Positions 32,919-41,951 of a DNA stretch of 64,000 nucleotides are shown in pieces. A program made the position numbers and the translations under genes. Numbering within the stretch: the stretch's first letter is position 1; each line of letters starts with the position of its first letter. Origin of the DNA: Pelagihabitans sp947500445. GTDB lineage: Bacteria; Bacteroidota; Bacteroidia; Flavobacteriales; Flavobacteriaceae. The stretch lies in contig NZ_JBNGOP010000004.1 of NCBI RefSeq assembly GCF_050589625.1, forward strand, positions 124,001-188,000, read 5' to 3'. A model generated the notes under the pieces. That model did no database searches, was not told the DNA's origin, and saw only the letters and a list, made by a program, of their open reading frames with translations.

Positions 32919-33329
32919 ATGTTGCAGAGAATTCAAACCGTATATTTACTCTTGGTACTGATCATTGCGGGCGTTTTGCCCTTTTGGTTGCACCTTTGGT
33001 CCGATGCTAGCGGTACGGAAATTTATGCAAGCAATGAAATGTTGATTTCCATTTCGTTCTATGTAATCGCCGTTTTGGCCCTTGTGGCTATCTTGTTGTT
33101 CAAGAATAGAAAAAATCAATTTGTGATAAACAGATTGAATATGATATTAAATCTTTTTTTACTAGGATTTTTCGTTTACCGATCGCTAAACTTATCTGGA
33201 GAAACCTTGGTTTCGGAGAAGGGTATTGGGATGCTGATTCCTATTATTTCTATCGTTTTTTTGGTCCTGGCCAACAGGAACATTAAAAAGGATGAGGATC
33301 TTGTAAAATCTGTGGATCGTTTGCGATAA
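32919..33329 (+). CDS. DUF4293 family membrane protein
   Basis: A 136-residue membrane protein with four helices (VYLLLVLIIAGVLPFWL, ISFYVIAVLALVAILLF, LNMILNLFLLGFFVYRSL, GMLIPIISIVFLVLANR). It starts MLQRIQTVYLLL, the hallmark of DUF4293, a family confined to Bacteroidota as far as I recall and often found divergent from rho. The function is unknown. It ends in a charged tail and is followed by a strong terminator. Confidence 0.88.
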   Translation: MLQRIQTVYLLLVLIIAGVLPFWLHLWSDASGTEIYASNEMLISISFYVIAVLALVAILLFKNRKNQFVINRLNMILNLFLLGFFVYRSLNLSGETLVSEKGIGMLIPIISIVFLVLANRNIKKDEDLVKSVDRLR

Positions 33330-33358
33330 ACCTTACATCTTAGTAGTATTAGTGCGTG

Positions 33359-33388
33359 AGCCCAGGGGTTGTTCCCTGGGCTTTTTTT
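33359..33388 (+). terminator. Rho-independent terminator after the DUF4293 gene
   Basis: Nine-bp arms AGCCCAGGG and CCCTGGGCT followed by seven T. Confidence 0.88.
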
Positions 33389-33467
33389 GTACCATACGCA
33401 AGGTACTCTGCATAGTAATGCCATACTCGGAGCATACCACGGTAAGGGTGCCGTCCGACCGCTTTAT

Positions 33468-34769
33468 TCAATCTTTAACGGAGAACGTTCCCTCCCTAAG
33501 GGCAGGTAACCAAACCGTTTCCAATTTTTGGGTGTAGGCGTCCTGGGAACCTTCTTTGGATTGGTGTTCCGAACGGGGCAACAACAACACTTCTCGATAC
33601 TCTTTCAATTGGTTGATACCGGCATAAATACCCTCCGGCGGGCAAGTTTGGTCGAGAAGTCCGATTCCCATCAACATGGGACATTTGATATTGGGTACAA
33701 AATTGGCCACATCATAATACCGACTGGTAGCCCATACTTTTTCCTTGTCTTTTCCTTCGGTATTGGTATACCAATGTGGCCAACCGCCCTTTCTGCCGAT
33801 CGTGGGGCCCATAGTATCAAAACCTGCGGGTACCAAAGCCATGGAGGCGGTTATCTTAGGATGCAGTCCCGCCGTAACCACGGCCTGCAGGCCTCCCTGG
33901 CTCGTTCCCATGACGACCAAGGTCTCTCCGTCCCAATCGGGATGTTCGGTCAAGTATTCGGCGGCACGGAAACAAGAAAGGTACATGCGTAAAAAGTAGC
34001 TCTGTTCCCTACTCTCATTATCAATGGAGGGGTAATCTTTTAGAAAACCTTCTTTTTTTTCGGTATAAAAATGCTGCTCCCGGTCGATAGGCAGGTCATG
34101 GGGGTTGATGTTGAGTACCAACCAACCCTCTTTGGCCTTGTCGATGGCCCATTCGGGTTGTAATGGATATACCCCTGCCCATTGCACGATCAACAGCGCG
34201 GGAAGTTTTTTGTTGTCCTTTGGTTTTGCCATTTGGCCACGGATCCAACTTTTGTTAATGTTTTTCATCTGAATATGGGCATATTCGATATTCGGATTTT
34301 CCGGCAAATGACGGTGTTGTATCTGGGTGTTTTTGGGGATGGCCTTTAGTAGTTCGATCTGCTTGTCCCAAAAGGCATCAAAATCGGCCGGGCGTTCGCT
34401 TGAGAGCGCTATTTTGTCGGGGTCGGCAATGGCCCCGCTCAGCTGTTCGTTATGCGACCCGTTCGCAGTTACCCAGTCGAGTTCGAGTAAAATGGCACCA
34501 GGGGCGGTAAATTGATGTTGCAACCGTGCCTTGTTGCCTTTTGTGGGTAGGGCCCCCTCGGAAACGACCGTGAGCCCGCCAAGCTTTAAAGAATAGGTAA
34601 GGGAGTCTAATTTTGCATCCTTATCTAGGGTAATGGTCCAATGGACTGTTTCCCCCACCGAAAAGATTCCATCGGGTCTGTCCAGGGAAATGGATACTTG
34701 GGCAATCGCCGTAAATTGAAACTGTAAGATCAAGGCGATCATGGTCGCCATTCGTTGTGCAAAGGTCAT
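33468..34769 (-). CDS. Secreted acetylxylan esterase / cephalosporin-C deacetylase (AXE1, CE7-like)
   Basis: Probably removes acetyl groups from plant or algal oligosaccharides. It is 433 residues long with a signal peptide (MTFAQRMATMIALILQFQFTAIAQ). An N-terminal beta domain of about 100 residues (GIFSVGETVHWTITL) precedes the AXE1 alpha/beta hydrolase. The nucleophile elbow is MGTSQGGLQ near residue 290; the acid is in GLLDQTCPPEG and the base in SEHQSKEG near the end. The oxyanion-side block RGQMAKPKDNKKLPALLIVQWAG is also family-like. It is monocistronic. The extra N-terminal domain is common in Bacteroidota members. Confidence 0.88.
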   Translation of the reverse strand: MTFAQRMATMIALILQFQFTAIAQVSISLDRPDGIFSVGETVHWTITLDKDAKLDSLTYSLKLGGLTVVSEGALPTKGNKARLQHQFTAPGAILLELDWVTANGSHNEQLSGAIADPDKIALSSERPADFDAFWDKQIELLKAIPKNTQIQHRHLPENPNIEYAHIQMKNINKSWIRGQMAKPKDNKKLPALLIVQWAGVYPLQPEWAIDKAKEGWLVLNINPHDLPIDREQHFYTEKKEGFLKDYPSIDNESREQSYFLRMYLSCFRAAEYLTEHPDWDGETLVVMGTSQGGLQAVVTAGLHPKITASMALVPAGFDTMGPTIGRKGGWPHWYTNTEGKDKEKVWATSRYYDVANFVPNIKCPMLMGIGLLDQTCPPEGIYAGINQLKEYREVLLLPRSEHQSKEGSQDAYTQKLETVWLPALREGTFSVKD

Positions 34770-34848
34770 TTTGAGCTTGATTAAAAGGATTGTTATGCGT
34801 TTTGTCGGTTTACGAAAATAAGGAGAAAAAGATGGTTCCTGAATAAGG

Positions 34849-35343
34849 TTATCGTTTCCCCAATTCCACGACCTCTAGGTTTTTAATGTCTTTTCCATCG
34901 ATTTCGAAACGTAGCATGGTCCGCACATGATGAAAACCATGTTTTCCACAAGCTCCGGGATTCATATGCAACACCTGCAGTTTTTTGTCCATCATCACTT
35001 TTAAAATATGGGAATGCCCACAGATAAACAATTGTGGAGGGTCATTTTTGATCTCGTTCCGGGTACGCGCATTGTATTTTGGGGGATAGCCACCGATATG
35101 CGTCATAAACACCGATACCTCCTCGCAAAAAAAACGATCGTTCAACGGAAATTCCTGCTGAATGGCCGTGTTGTCGATATTGCCGTATACCGCGCGCAGC
35201 GGTTTGATCTTTGCCAGGGTATCGGTAACGGATAAACTGCCGATATCCCCCGCATGCCAAATTTCATCTGCCTGGGCAGCATATTTTAGTATGCTATCGT
35301 CCATATGGGAATGGGTATCCGATAAAAGCAGAATTTTGGTCAC
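34849..35343 (-). CDS. YfcE/MJ0936-type metallophosphoesterase
   Basis: A 164-residue single-domain calcineurin-like phosphoesterase; relatives hydrolyse phosphodiesters such as bis-pNPP, and the physiological substrate is unknown. All metal-ligand motifs are present: LLSDTHSH at residues 6-13, HAGDIG near 30, VYGNID near 53, and the late FICGHSH and LHMNPGACG. The length matches the short YfcE family. It is a lone gene divergent from truA. Confidence 0.92.
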   Translation of the reverse strand: MTKILLLSDTHSHMDDSILKYAAQADEIWHAGDIGSLSVTDTLAKIKPLRAVYGNIDNTAIQQEFPLNDRFFCEEVSVFMTHIGGYPPKYNARTRNEIKNDPPQLFICGHSHILKVMMDKKLQVLHMNPGACGKHGFHHVRTMLRFEIDGKDIKNLEVVELGKR

Positions 35344-35551
35344 GTACGATTGCTATTGTTCGGTCCGCTAAGCTATAAAATAGGAACGGCCAGTGAAAAT
35401 TTCCCGATTAAAAATAATGCTTTAGTTTTTATCCTTTCGTTGCACATTTCCTTTTAGTGATCGAGCCTATGTACTCTTAAGGTTTAACACGATTATAACG
35501 GCTTTCCGATTCCCGTGCCACTTTTTAAGCAGGCTTGTTTCCGCTAATGTG

Positions 35552-35559
35552 TATCTTTG
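35552..35559 (+). promoter_or_regulatory. Candidate -7 element of truA, deciding its start codon
   Basis: TATCTTTG fits TAnnTTTG. Transcription would then begin near 35565, downstream of the in-frame ATG at 35549, so translation must start later, most likely at TTG 35585. There is no -33 TTG at the usual spacing. Confidence 0.45.
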
Positions 35560-35584
35560 CATTCGTGAATCCTACTTTTCTTCC

Positions 35585-36328
35585 TTGAGATATTTTGTTC
35601 AGTTTTCATATATGGGAACCGCGTACCACGGGTGGCAAAAACAACCGAATGCCATTACCGTGCAATCGGTAATGGAAGATGCCTTTTCCAAGCTGTTGGG
35701 GAATGCCATAAACTTGGTTGGTGCCGGTCGAACGGACGCAGGAGTACATGCAAAGACCATGTTTGCCCATTTTGACAGTGATGGTATCGCCGAACGATCT
35801 GAATTGACGCATCGTTTGAATGCATTTTTGCCCGAGGGTATTGCCGTCGAGGAAATTTTTGAGGTTTCCGATACGGCCCACGCACGTTTTCATGCGGTGG
35901 AACGGGGTTATGAATATTGGGTGACACAGCAAAAAAATCCTTTTTTAACGGGTCTGGCACATTATGTAAAAATGCCATTGGACGTAGCGGCGATGAACCG
36001 TGCGGCATCCCTATTATTGGAGTATGACGATTTCGAATGTTTTTCCAAATCCAACACCGATGTAAAAACCTATCGCTGCGATATCCGTTCGGCACAATGG
36101 CAAGTTGTGGGGGACCGATTGGTCTTTTCGATTACGGCGGATCGATTTCTAAGGAACATGGTGCGGGCGATCGTGGGCACCTTATTGGACATCGGAACGG
36201 GTAAAAAATTACCAGAGGCGCTACATGCGGTCATCGCCAGTAAGGACCGGGCCATGGCGGGCCCTTCGGTACCGGCAAAAGGATTATATTTAACCAGGGT
36301 TTTATATCCACAGGAGCTATTTAAGTAA
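35585..36328 (+). CDS. truA: tRNA pseudouridine(38-40) synthase
   Basis: Modifies uridines 38-40 in the anticodon arm. I place the start at TTG 35585, giving 247 residues beginning (M)RYFVQFSYMGTAYHGWQKQP, because homologues begin at this point and a -7 promoter element overlaps the upstream sequence; an ATG at 35549 is the alternative. The catalytic Asp is in GAGRTDAGVHA near residue 53. Further family blocks are ARFHAVERGYEYWV and RFLRNMVRAIVGTLLDIG. The TAA stop directly abuts an inverted-repeat element that fills the gap to the ABC exporter gene. Confidence 0.93.
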   Translation: MRYFVQFSYMGTAYHGWQKQPNAITVQSVMEDAFSKLLGNAINLVGAGRTDAGVHAKTMFAHFDSDGIAERSELTHRLNAFLPEGIAVEEIFEVSDTAHARFHAVERGYEYWVTQQKNPFLTGLAHYVKMPLDVAAMNRAASLLLEYDDFECFSKSNTDVKTYRCDIRSAQWQVVGDRLVFSITADRFLRNMVRAIVGTLLDIGTGKKLPEALHAVIASKDRAMAGPSVPAKGLYLTRVLYPQELFK

Positions 36329-36490
36329 TGAACTCATTTAGACTTTTTGGATTGAAGCGAAAATTAGTGATTTAAAGGCCTGTTGAAGACTTTTTTGAGT
36401 TTCATAGCAGGGCTACGAGAGGAAAAAAAGGCAAAAACAGGGCTGTAAAGGACAATTTTTTAGCCAATTAAAAAAGTCTAAATGAGTTCA
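36329..36490. mobile_element. 162-bp MITE-like element with perfect 20-bp terminal inverted repeats
   Basis: The left end TGAACTCATTTAGACTTTTT (36329-36348) is repeated exactly as its complement at 36471-36490. Imperfect complementarity (ATTG, AAAATT) continues for about 17 more bases inward. The interior has no open frame. It begins one base after the truA stop, and the ATG of the ABC gene lies inside its right end. No clear target-site duplication is seen. Confidence 0.65.
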
Positions 36491-38257
36491 ATGGAAAATA
36501 ATTCGGGGAAGGCATTTGATTACAACTTGTTCAAGCGGTTGATCGCGCATACAAGACCGTATCGCACAACGTTTTATGGGGTGGCCCTTGCCGCTGTACT
36601 GTTGTCCGTTTTTGCCGTATTGACGGCTTCTTTTGCCGGAAAGATCGTAAACGAGGCCATAAAACCGAACGATGCCGACAAGTTGTTGACCCTTACATTG
36701 ACCATGCTGGGAGTGTTATTGGGGCAGGTGATCAGTCAGTTGGGCTTTAACTATTATGCCAATTGGCTAGGGCAATCGGTGATCAAGGATATACGTGTGG
36801 CCCTTTTCCAAAAGATGATGGGTTTTCGAATGCAGTATTTTGATAACTCGTCCATTGGGGTTTTGGTCACCAGGGCAGTGGCCGATATGCAGCGCATCGG
36901 GGAAATTTTTAGTCAAGGCTTTTTTGTGATCGTTGCCGATTTATTGAAAATGCTAACGGCAGCAATAGTGATGTTATATCTTAACTGGAGATTGGCTTTA
37001 TTGGTCTTTGCCCTGTTGCCGATCATCCTATATGCTACCCGATTGTTTCAAAAAGCAATGAAAATCGCGTTTATCGAAGTGCGTGCCCAGGTATCCAATT
37101 TAAACTCTTTTGTGCAAGAGCGTATAACGGGCATGAAAATAGTACAGTTGTTCACACGTGAGGAAATCGAGAAAGAAAAATTCAGGAAGATCAACGAGAA
37201 ACATCAGAACGCTTGGTTAAAAACGGTATGGTACAATTCCATTTTTTTTCCGATTGCCGAAATTGTCTCTGCCATAGCGGTAGGTTTGGTGGTGTATTTT
37301 GGCGTATTACAGGATTTGAACAGCGTTGTACCCGACACCATCGGTACCATTGTTTCCTTTCTATTTTTGATAGAACTTCTTTTTAGGCCGCTACGGCAGA
37401 TTGCCGATAAGTTCAATACCCTACAGATGGGCATGGTCGCGGCCAATCGCGTATTTGCCATTTTGGATACCGACAGCCGTATTGCCGATTCTGGAGCAAC
37501 GGAACGGGAACAGGTACAAGGGGAAATCTCTTTTAAGGATGTCCACTTTGGCTATTTGGCGGACGAGGAGGTGTTGCACGGTATTTCTTTCGATGTGAAA
37601 GCAGGGGAGACCGTGGCCATTGTCGGGTCCACAGGGGCCGGTAAATCGACCATCATTAACCTTTTGAACCGTTTTTATGAAATAAATTCCGGTACCATTT
37701 CGGTGGATGGCGTTTCCATAAAGGAATACACCTTGTCCAACTTACGCTCACATATCGCGGTGGTTTTGCAAGATGTTTTTCTTTTTGCCGATACCATTGC
37801 CAACAATATCTCTTTAAAGGACGCGGAGGTGTCCCTACAGCAAATCGAGGCGGCGGCAAAACAGATCGGAGTGCACGAGTTTATCGAAAGTCTTCCCGGA
37901 GGGTATACCTATAACGTAAAGGAGCGTGGAACCATGCTATCGAGCGGACAGCGACAGTTGATCGCTTTTTTAAGGGCCTATGTCAGCGATCCGAGTATTT
38001 TGGTGTTGGACGAGGCCACGTCATCCGTAGATACCTATTCCGAGCAGCTCATACAAAAGGCAACGGAAAAAATTACAGAGGGCCGTACCTCCATTATTAT
38101 TGCACACCGGTTGGCGACCATTAAAAAGGCGGATAAGATTTTGGTGATGGATGCCGGTAAAATTGTGGAGACCGGAACCCATAAAGAACTTCTGAAAAAA
38201 GGTGGCTACTATAACACCCTCTACGAGGCCCAATTTTTGGCCGACGAGGTTGCTTGA
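36482..38257 (+). CDS. ABC exporter, fused permease-ATPase (MsbA/MDR-like)
   Basis: A 591-residue half-transporter that works as a dimer; the substrate could be lipid or drug and is not indicated. Six membrane helices occupy residues 25-320, and the ATPase domain follows from about 355. Walker A is GSTGAGKST near residue 382, the Q-loop lies in VVLQDVFLFADTI, the signature is LSSGQRQL near 485, Walker B with catalytic Glu is ILVLDEATSSVD, and the H-loop is IIAHRLATI. The first ATG (36482) lies within the terminal repeat of the upstream element; a second ATG at 36491, just past the element, is equally possible. It is monocistronic. Confidence 0.93.
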   Translation: MSSMENNSGKAFDYNLFKRLIAHTRPYRTTFYGVALAAVLLSVFAVLTASFAGKIVNEAIKPNDADKLLTLTLTMLGVLLGQVISQLGFNYYANWLGQSVIKDIRVALFQKMMGFRMQYFDNSSIGVLVTRAVADMQRIGEIFSQGFFVIVADLLKMLTAAIVMLYLNWRLALLVFALLPIILYATRLFQKAMKIAFIEVRAQVSNLNSFVQERITGMKIVQLFTREEIEKEKFRKINEKHQNAWLKTVWYNSIFFPIAEIVSAIAVGLVVYFGVLQDLNSVVPDTIGTIVSFLFLIELLFRPLRQIADKFNTLQMGMVAANRVFAILDTDSRIADSGATEREQVQGEISFKDVHFGYLADEEVLHGISFDVKAGETVAIVGSTGAGKSTIINLLNRFYEINSGTISVDGVSIKEYTLSNLRSHIAVVLQDVFLFADTIANNISLKDAEVSLQQIEAAAKQIGVHEFIESLPGGYTYNVKERGTMLSSGQRQLIAFLRAYVSDPSILVLDEATSSVDTYSEQLIQKATEKITEGRTSIIIAHRLATIKKADKILVMDAGKIVETGTHKELLKKGGYYNTLYEAQFLADEVA

Positions 38258-38330
38258 TGATAGGTAGCCATATCAAGTTTGGTAATTCACTAAAGTAGCT
38301 TCTAAGTAATATTGGACCTGATGAGTTTCT

Positions 38331-39116
38331 TTAAACCAAATCCTCTTTTAGCATGTTGGAAAGGCTTTCGGTATCCTTAAAAGGGACAAAGGCGCCGTTT
38401 TTAATGTAGGAGATGTTTCCCGTTTCCTCACTGACTACCAGTGCGATCGCATCGGTCTTGTCCGTAATGCCCACCGCTGCACGATGCCGTAACCCGAAGC
38501 GCAGCGGAATACCACGTTCATTGGAAACGGGCAGTATTACCCTCGTCGCTACGATATAATTGTTTTCTATTACTACAGCGCCATCATGGAGGGGACTGTT
38601 TTTATAAAAGATGCTCTCCAAGATCGGTTGGTTTACCTCGGAGTACATAATATCCCCCGTCGATTTAACAAAGTCCAAGGAGTTGTTTCGGGCAAATACC
38701 AAAAGGGCTCCCGTTTTGGAACTGGCCATGTTTTCGCACGCCCCTAAAATGGCGTTCACATCCAAACTGGTGGTCAACCCTTCCTGTCTTAAAAACTTAA
38801 AATGTTTTATAAAGTTTCGTTTGTTCGCAAAATTGGTCGAACCGATCATCAGCAAAAACTTACGTATTTCCTGTTGAAATACAATGATCAGGGCAATCAG
38901 GCCAACTTGCATAAAGGCACCGACCATACTACTGATCATTTCCATACCCAACAATTCGGTCAGTTTCCAAAAGGTCCAAACAATAACGATTCCGATAAAG
39001 ATGTTGATGGCCACGGAGCCGCGGACCAATTTGTAGATATAGTAAAGAAGAATGGCGACCAGAATAATATCAAGGACATCCGTTATCTTAAATTCGATAA
39101 AATTCAAAAAATCCAA
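38331..39116 (-). CDS. cdaA: Diadenylate cyclase CdaA
   Basis: Membrane-bound enzyme making c-di-AMP from two ATP. It is 261 residues long with three N-terminal helices (VLDIILVAILLYYIY, INIFIGIVIVWTFW, AFMQVGLIALIIVF). The DAC (DisA_N) domain follows with the catalytic DGA in NSPLHDGAVVIENN near residue 175 and the RHR motif in RFGLRHRAAVGIT near 208. It lies 107 bp downstream of folP on the same strand, a pairing often seen in Bacteroidota. No CdaR or GlmM gene is adjacent. Confidence 0.95.
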   Translation of the reverse strand: MDFLNFIEFKITDVLDIILVAILLYYIYKLVRGSVAINIFIGIVIVWTFWKLTELLGMEMISSMVGAFMQVGLIALIIVFQQEIRKFLLMIGSTNFANKRNFIKHFKFLRQEGLTTSLDVNAILGACENMASSKTGALLVFARNNSLDFVKSTGDIMYSEVNQPILESIFYKNSPLHDGAVVIENNYIVATRVILPVSNERGIPLRFGLRHRAAVGITDKTDAIALVVSEETGNISYIKNGAFVPFKDTESLSNMLKEDLV

Positions 39117-39223
39117 TTCCCTTTCGCCGTTTTGGTAAAATTATGAAAAATAGACGTACCAAAATCGATGGTATCCGAACTACCGGTGTCGGGAGGTCGA
39201 AAATCATGGTAATGGACGTGAAC

Positions 39224-40069
39224 TTAAGCTAAAAGCTGTGAAAGTGTGATGGCCTCCATTGCCTCCTTAACGTCGTGTACCCGAAGTATTTGTGCGCCCT
39301 TTTGCAAGGCATAGGTATGCAAAACGGTAGACCCGTTCAGGGCGTTTTCCGCAGTGGTGCCCAACGCTTTATAGATCATCGATTTTCTGCTAAGCCCCAC
39401 CAAAATTGGAAGTTCCAGGGCTTTGAAAGCGTCAAGGTGCGACAACAGCTCGTAATTTTGCTCCAGGGTTTTGGCAAAACCAAAACCGGGATCTACTACA
39501 ATGTCATGAATTCCGAGCGTCCTTGCCGCGGCAATCCGCTCTGAAAAATAGAATAGGATGTCCGTAAGCAGATCGCTATAGCCGGTCTGTTCCTGCATGG
39601 TCTTCGCAGTTCCCCGCATATGCATCATAATATAGGGTACCCGCAAACGTGCTACGGTAGCCAGCATTTCCGTATCCCTTGTTCCGGCGGAAATATCGTT
39701 GATCATGGCGGCACCGGCGGCTATACATTCGGCGGCCACGCTGCTCCTAAAGGTGTCTATGGACAATGTTATTTTTGGAAAATGGTCCAACAACAGCCGT
39801 ACTATCGGTAAAATACGTTGCAATTCCTCCGTTTCGGATACCGCTTGCGCTCCGGGGCGTGAGCTATAAGCGCCCAGGTCGATAAACGTGGCGCCCTCAT
39901 CCAACATTTTGGTTACCTGTGCCAATACGCCCTCATTATCCGAGTATCGGCCACCGTCGTAAAATGAGTCGGGAGTAACGTTTAGGATTCCCATTATTTT
40001 AGGAACGGCGAGGTCGATCAGGGTGCCTTTACAGTTTAAGGTCATATTCGCAAGGGTATCGTTTGACAA
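39224..40069 (-). CDS. folP: Dihydropteroate synthase
   Basis: Condenses p-aminobenzoate with the pterin pyrophosphate in folate synthesis; it is the sulfonamide target. It is 281 residues long. Diagnostic blocks are IMGILNVTPDSFYDGGRY near residue 25, FIDLGAYSSRPGA near 62, SIDTFRSSVA near 103, INDISAG near 123, VDPGFGFAKT near 193 and GLSRKSMI near 222. It is upstream of cdaA and divergent from the DUF1599 gene. Confidence 0.96.
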   Translation of the reverse strand: MSNDTLANMTLNCKGTLIDLAVPKIMGILNVTPDSFYDGGRYSDNEGVLAQVTKMLDEGATFIDLGAYSSRPGAQAVSETEELQRILPIVRLLLDHFPKITLSIDTFRSSVAAECIAAGAAMINDISAGTRDTEMLATVARLRVPYIMMHMRGTAKTMQEQTGYSDLLTDILFYFSERIAAARTLGIHDIVVDPGFGFAKTLEQNYELLSHLDAFKALELPILVGLSRKSMIYKALGTTAENALNGSTVLHTYALQKGAQILRVHDVKEAMEAITLSQLLA

Positions 40070-40175
40070 AACAAGTTTAAAACACGAGATTTGCCTTCAA
40101 ACTCGGGGTTTACGACCGCCGAAGTCCAAGAATTCAAAATTTTGAACGAAATTTACGCAAATTAGAGCGATTACG

Positions 40176-40721
40176 ATGCAGCAAACCTCCGAACAATACG
40201 ACCACGTTATTCAAACGTGTCGCGCGCTATTCGAAAAGAAAATGAGCGACTATGGCAGTGCTTGGAGAATTCTTCGACTTCCCTCGTTAACGGATCAAAT
40301 TTTTATCAAAGCGCAACGTATTCGAGGTTTGCAGGAAAATCAGGTGCGCAAAGTGGACGAAGGGGAGCGTTCCGAGTTTATCGGAATCATCAACTACTCC
40401 ATTATGGCATTGGTTCAGCTGAAGAAGGGTGTTGCCGACCAGCCCGATCTTTCGGTCTCCGAAGCTTTGGCGCTGTTCGATGCCCACACCCATGAAACAA
40501 AACGGTTGATGGAAAATAAAAATCACGATTATGGCGAAGCTTGGAGGGACATGCGCGTGAGTTCGCTTACCGATCTTATTTTACAAAAAATATTACGGGT
40601 CAAACAAATAGAGGACAATAAGGGGAAAACGTTGGTCAGTGAGGGTATCGATGCCAACTATCAGGACATGGTGAACTATGCCGTTTTCGCCATGATCCAT
40701 TTAGGGGCCGAACCGGAATAA
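40176..40721 (+). CDS. DUF1599 family protein
   Basis: A 181-residue cytoplasmic protein made of two copies of the DUF1599 unit: KKMSDYGSAWRILRLPSLTD and, about 95 residues later, KNHDYGEAWRDMRVSSLTD, each followed by a similar helix (IFIKAQRIRGLQ and LILQKILRVKQIE). The family is Bacteroidota-centred and its function is unknown. Distant similarity to MazG/dUTPase-like helical nucleotide hydrolases is possible but unproven here. It starts 106 bp from the divergent folP and precedes the BT_3928-like gene by 79 bp. Confidence 0.88.
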   Translation: MQQTSEQYDHVIQTCRALFEKKMSDYGSAWRILRLPSLTDQIFIKAQRIRGLQENQVRKVDEGERSEFIGIINYSIMALVQLKKGVADQPDLSVSEALALFDAHTHETKRLMENKNHDYGEAWRDMRVSSLTDLILQKILRVKQIEDNKGKTLVSEGIDANYQDMVNYAVFAMIHLGAEPE

Positions 40722-40800
40722 CGCGGTCAGTTGTAGCAGACCATTTTTTGGAACATGACAAACATAATGTGCGGAAAATATTTAAAAGGAAGTTGAGCAA

Positions 40801-41904
40801 ATGATGAAATATTTGGTTTCCATAAGCAGGGTTTTAGTAGGGGTGTTATTTATCGTAAGCGGATTTATAAAACTGAACGATCCCGTAGGCTTCTCTTTTA
40901 AATTGGAAGAGTATTTTAGCCCGGGCGTGCTCGATTTGCCCTTCTTCGAACCTTATGCGCTGTATATTTCTATTTTTGTCGTCATACTCGAGGTGCTATT
41001 GGGGGTAATGCTCTTGGTAGGGTTTCGTATAAAATTTACGGTGTGGAGCCTTTTGGCAATGATTTTGGGCTTTACCTTTCTCACCTTTTATTCCGCTTAT
41101 TTCAATAAGGTTACCGATTGTGGTTGCTTTGGCGATGCGTTAAAGCTGACCCCTTGGCAGTCCTTTATCAAAGATGTGATTTTATTGGTGCTCATCCTGA
41201 TACTTTTCAAGGGAAGGGCCTTCATTAAACCGATCGTCGGTTCCAATGCCAAGCGTATCATTACCGTCGCGGCTTTGGTGATCAGTGCGCTATATGCAAG
41301 ATATGTGCTGCGGCACCTTCCCGTAATCGATTTCAGACCATATAAGATAGGGGCCAACATTAAAGATGGAATGAACGTCCCCGAAGGGGCACCGGCGGCC
41401 ATCTTTGATTATGCCTGGAAGTTTAAAATTGATGGCAAGGAAGAGGTTATCGTAACACAGGGCGATTACCCAAATGTAGAAGGGGAGTTCATCGATGTTG
41501 AAACTACGGAAGTGCAGAAGGGATATGAACCACCGATACATGATTTTACATTGGAACGGAACGGAACCGATTTTACCGATACCCTGTTGGTCGCGCCAAA
41601 GTTGGTAATGGTCATCGCCTATGATGTGGCCAAAACGGAACGCAATGTGTATTCGGAAATCAAGACCGTTACCGATACTGCCTTGGAAAAAGGCTATCAG
41701 GTCATCGGTATGTCCGCCTCCAACGATGCACTTACCGGACCCTTGATCAACGATTACGGACTCGGATTCGATTTTTATTTTACCGATGAAACGGCTTTAA
41801 AAACAATAGTACGTTCCAATCCGGGAGTATTGGTGTTGGAAAAGGGCACTATAGTCCAAAAAGTGCATTTCAATGATTTGGACGAACTGGAATTTAAAGA
41901 ATAG
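40801..41904 (+). CDS. BT_3928 family DoxX/MauE-like membrane protein
   Basis: A 367-residue protein with an N-terminal DoxX/MauE-type four-helix membrane domain (SRVLVGVLFIVSGFIKLNDP, LLGVMLLVGF, FLTFYSAY) and a C-terminal part of about 190 residues with no membrane segment. The motif DCGCFGDALKL near residue 105 has a Cys pair like those in MauE/vitamin-K-epoxide-type redox membrane proteins. It is the BT_3928 family as I recall it. It lies between the DUF1599 gene and tpiA (48-bp gap), probably in the same transcript. A second Met directly follows the first. Confidence 0.85.
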   Translation: MMKYLVSISRVLVGVLFIVSGFIKLNDPVGFSFKLEEYFSPGVLDLPFFEPYALYISIFVVILEVLLGVMLLVGFRIKFTVWSLLAMILGFTFLTFYSAYFNKVTDCGCFGDALKLTPWQSFIKDVILLVLILILFKGRAFIKPIVGSNAKRIITVAALVISALYARYVLRHLPVIDFRPYKIGANIKDGMNVPEGAPAAIFDYAWKFKIDGKEEVIVTQGDYPNVEGEFIDVETTEVQKGYEPPIHDFTLERNGTDFTDTLLVAPKLVMVIAYDVAKTERNVYSEIKTVTDTALEKGYQVIGMSASNDALTGPLINDYGLGFDFYFTDETALKTIVRSNPGVLVLEKGTIVQKVHFNDLDELEFKE

Positions 41905-41951
41905 CAATAGAAACACGTATAACGTAATCACGAAAATAAACAGTCATTATA

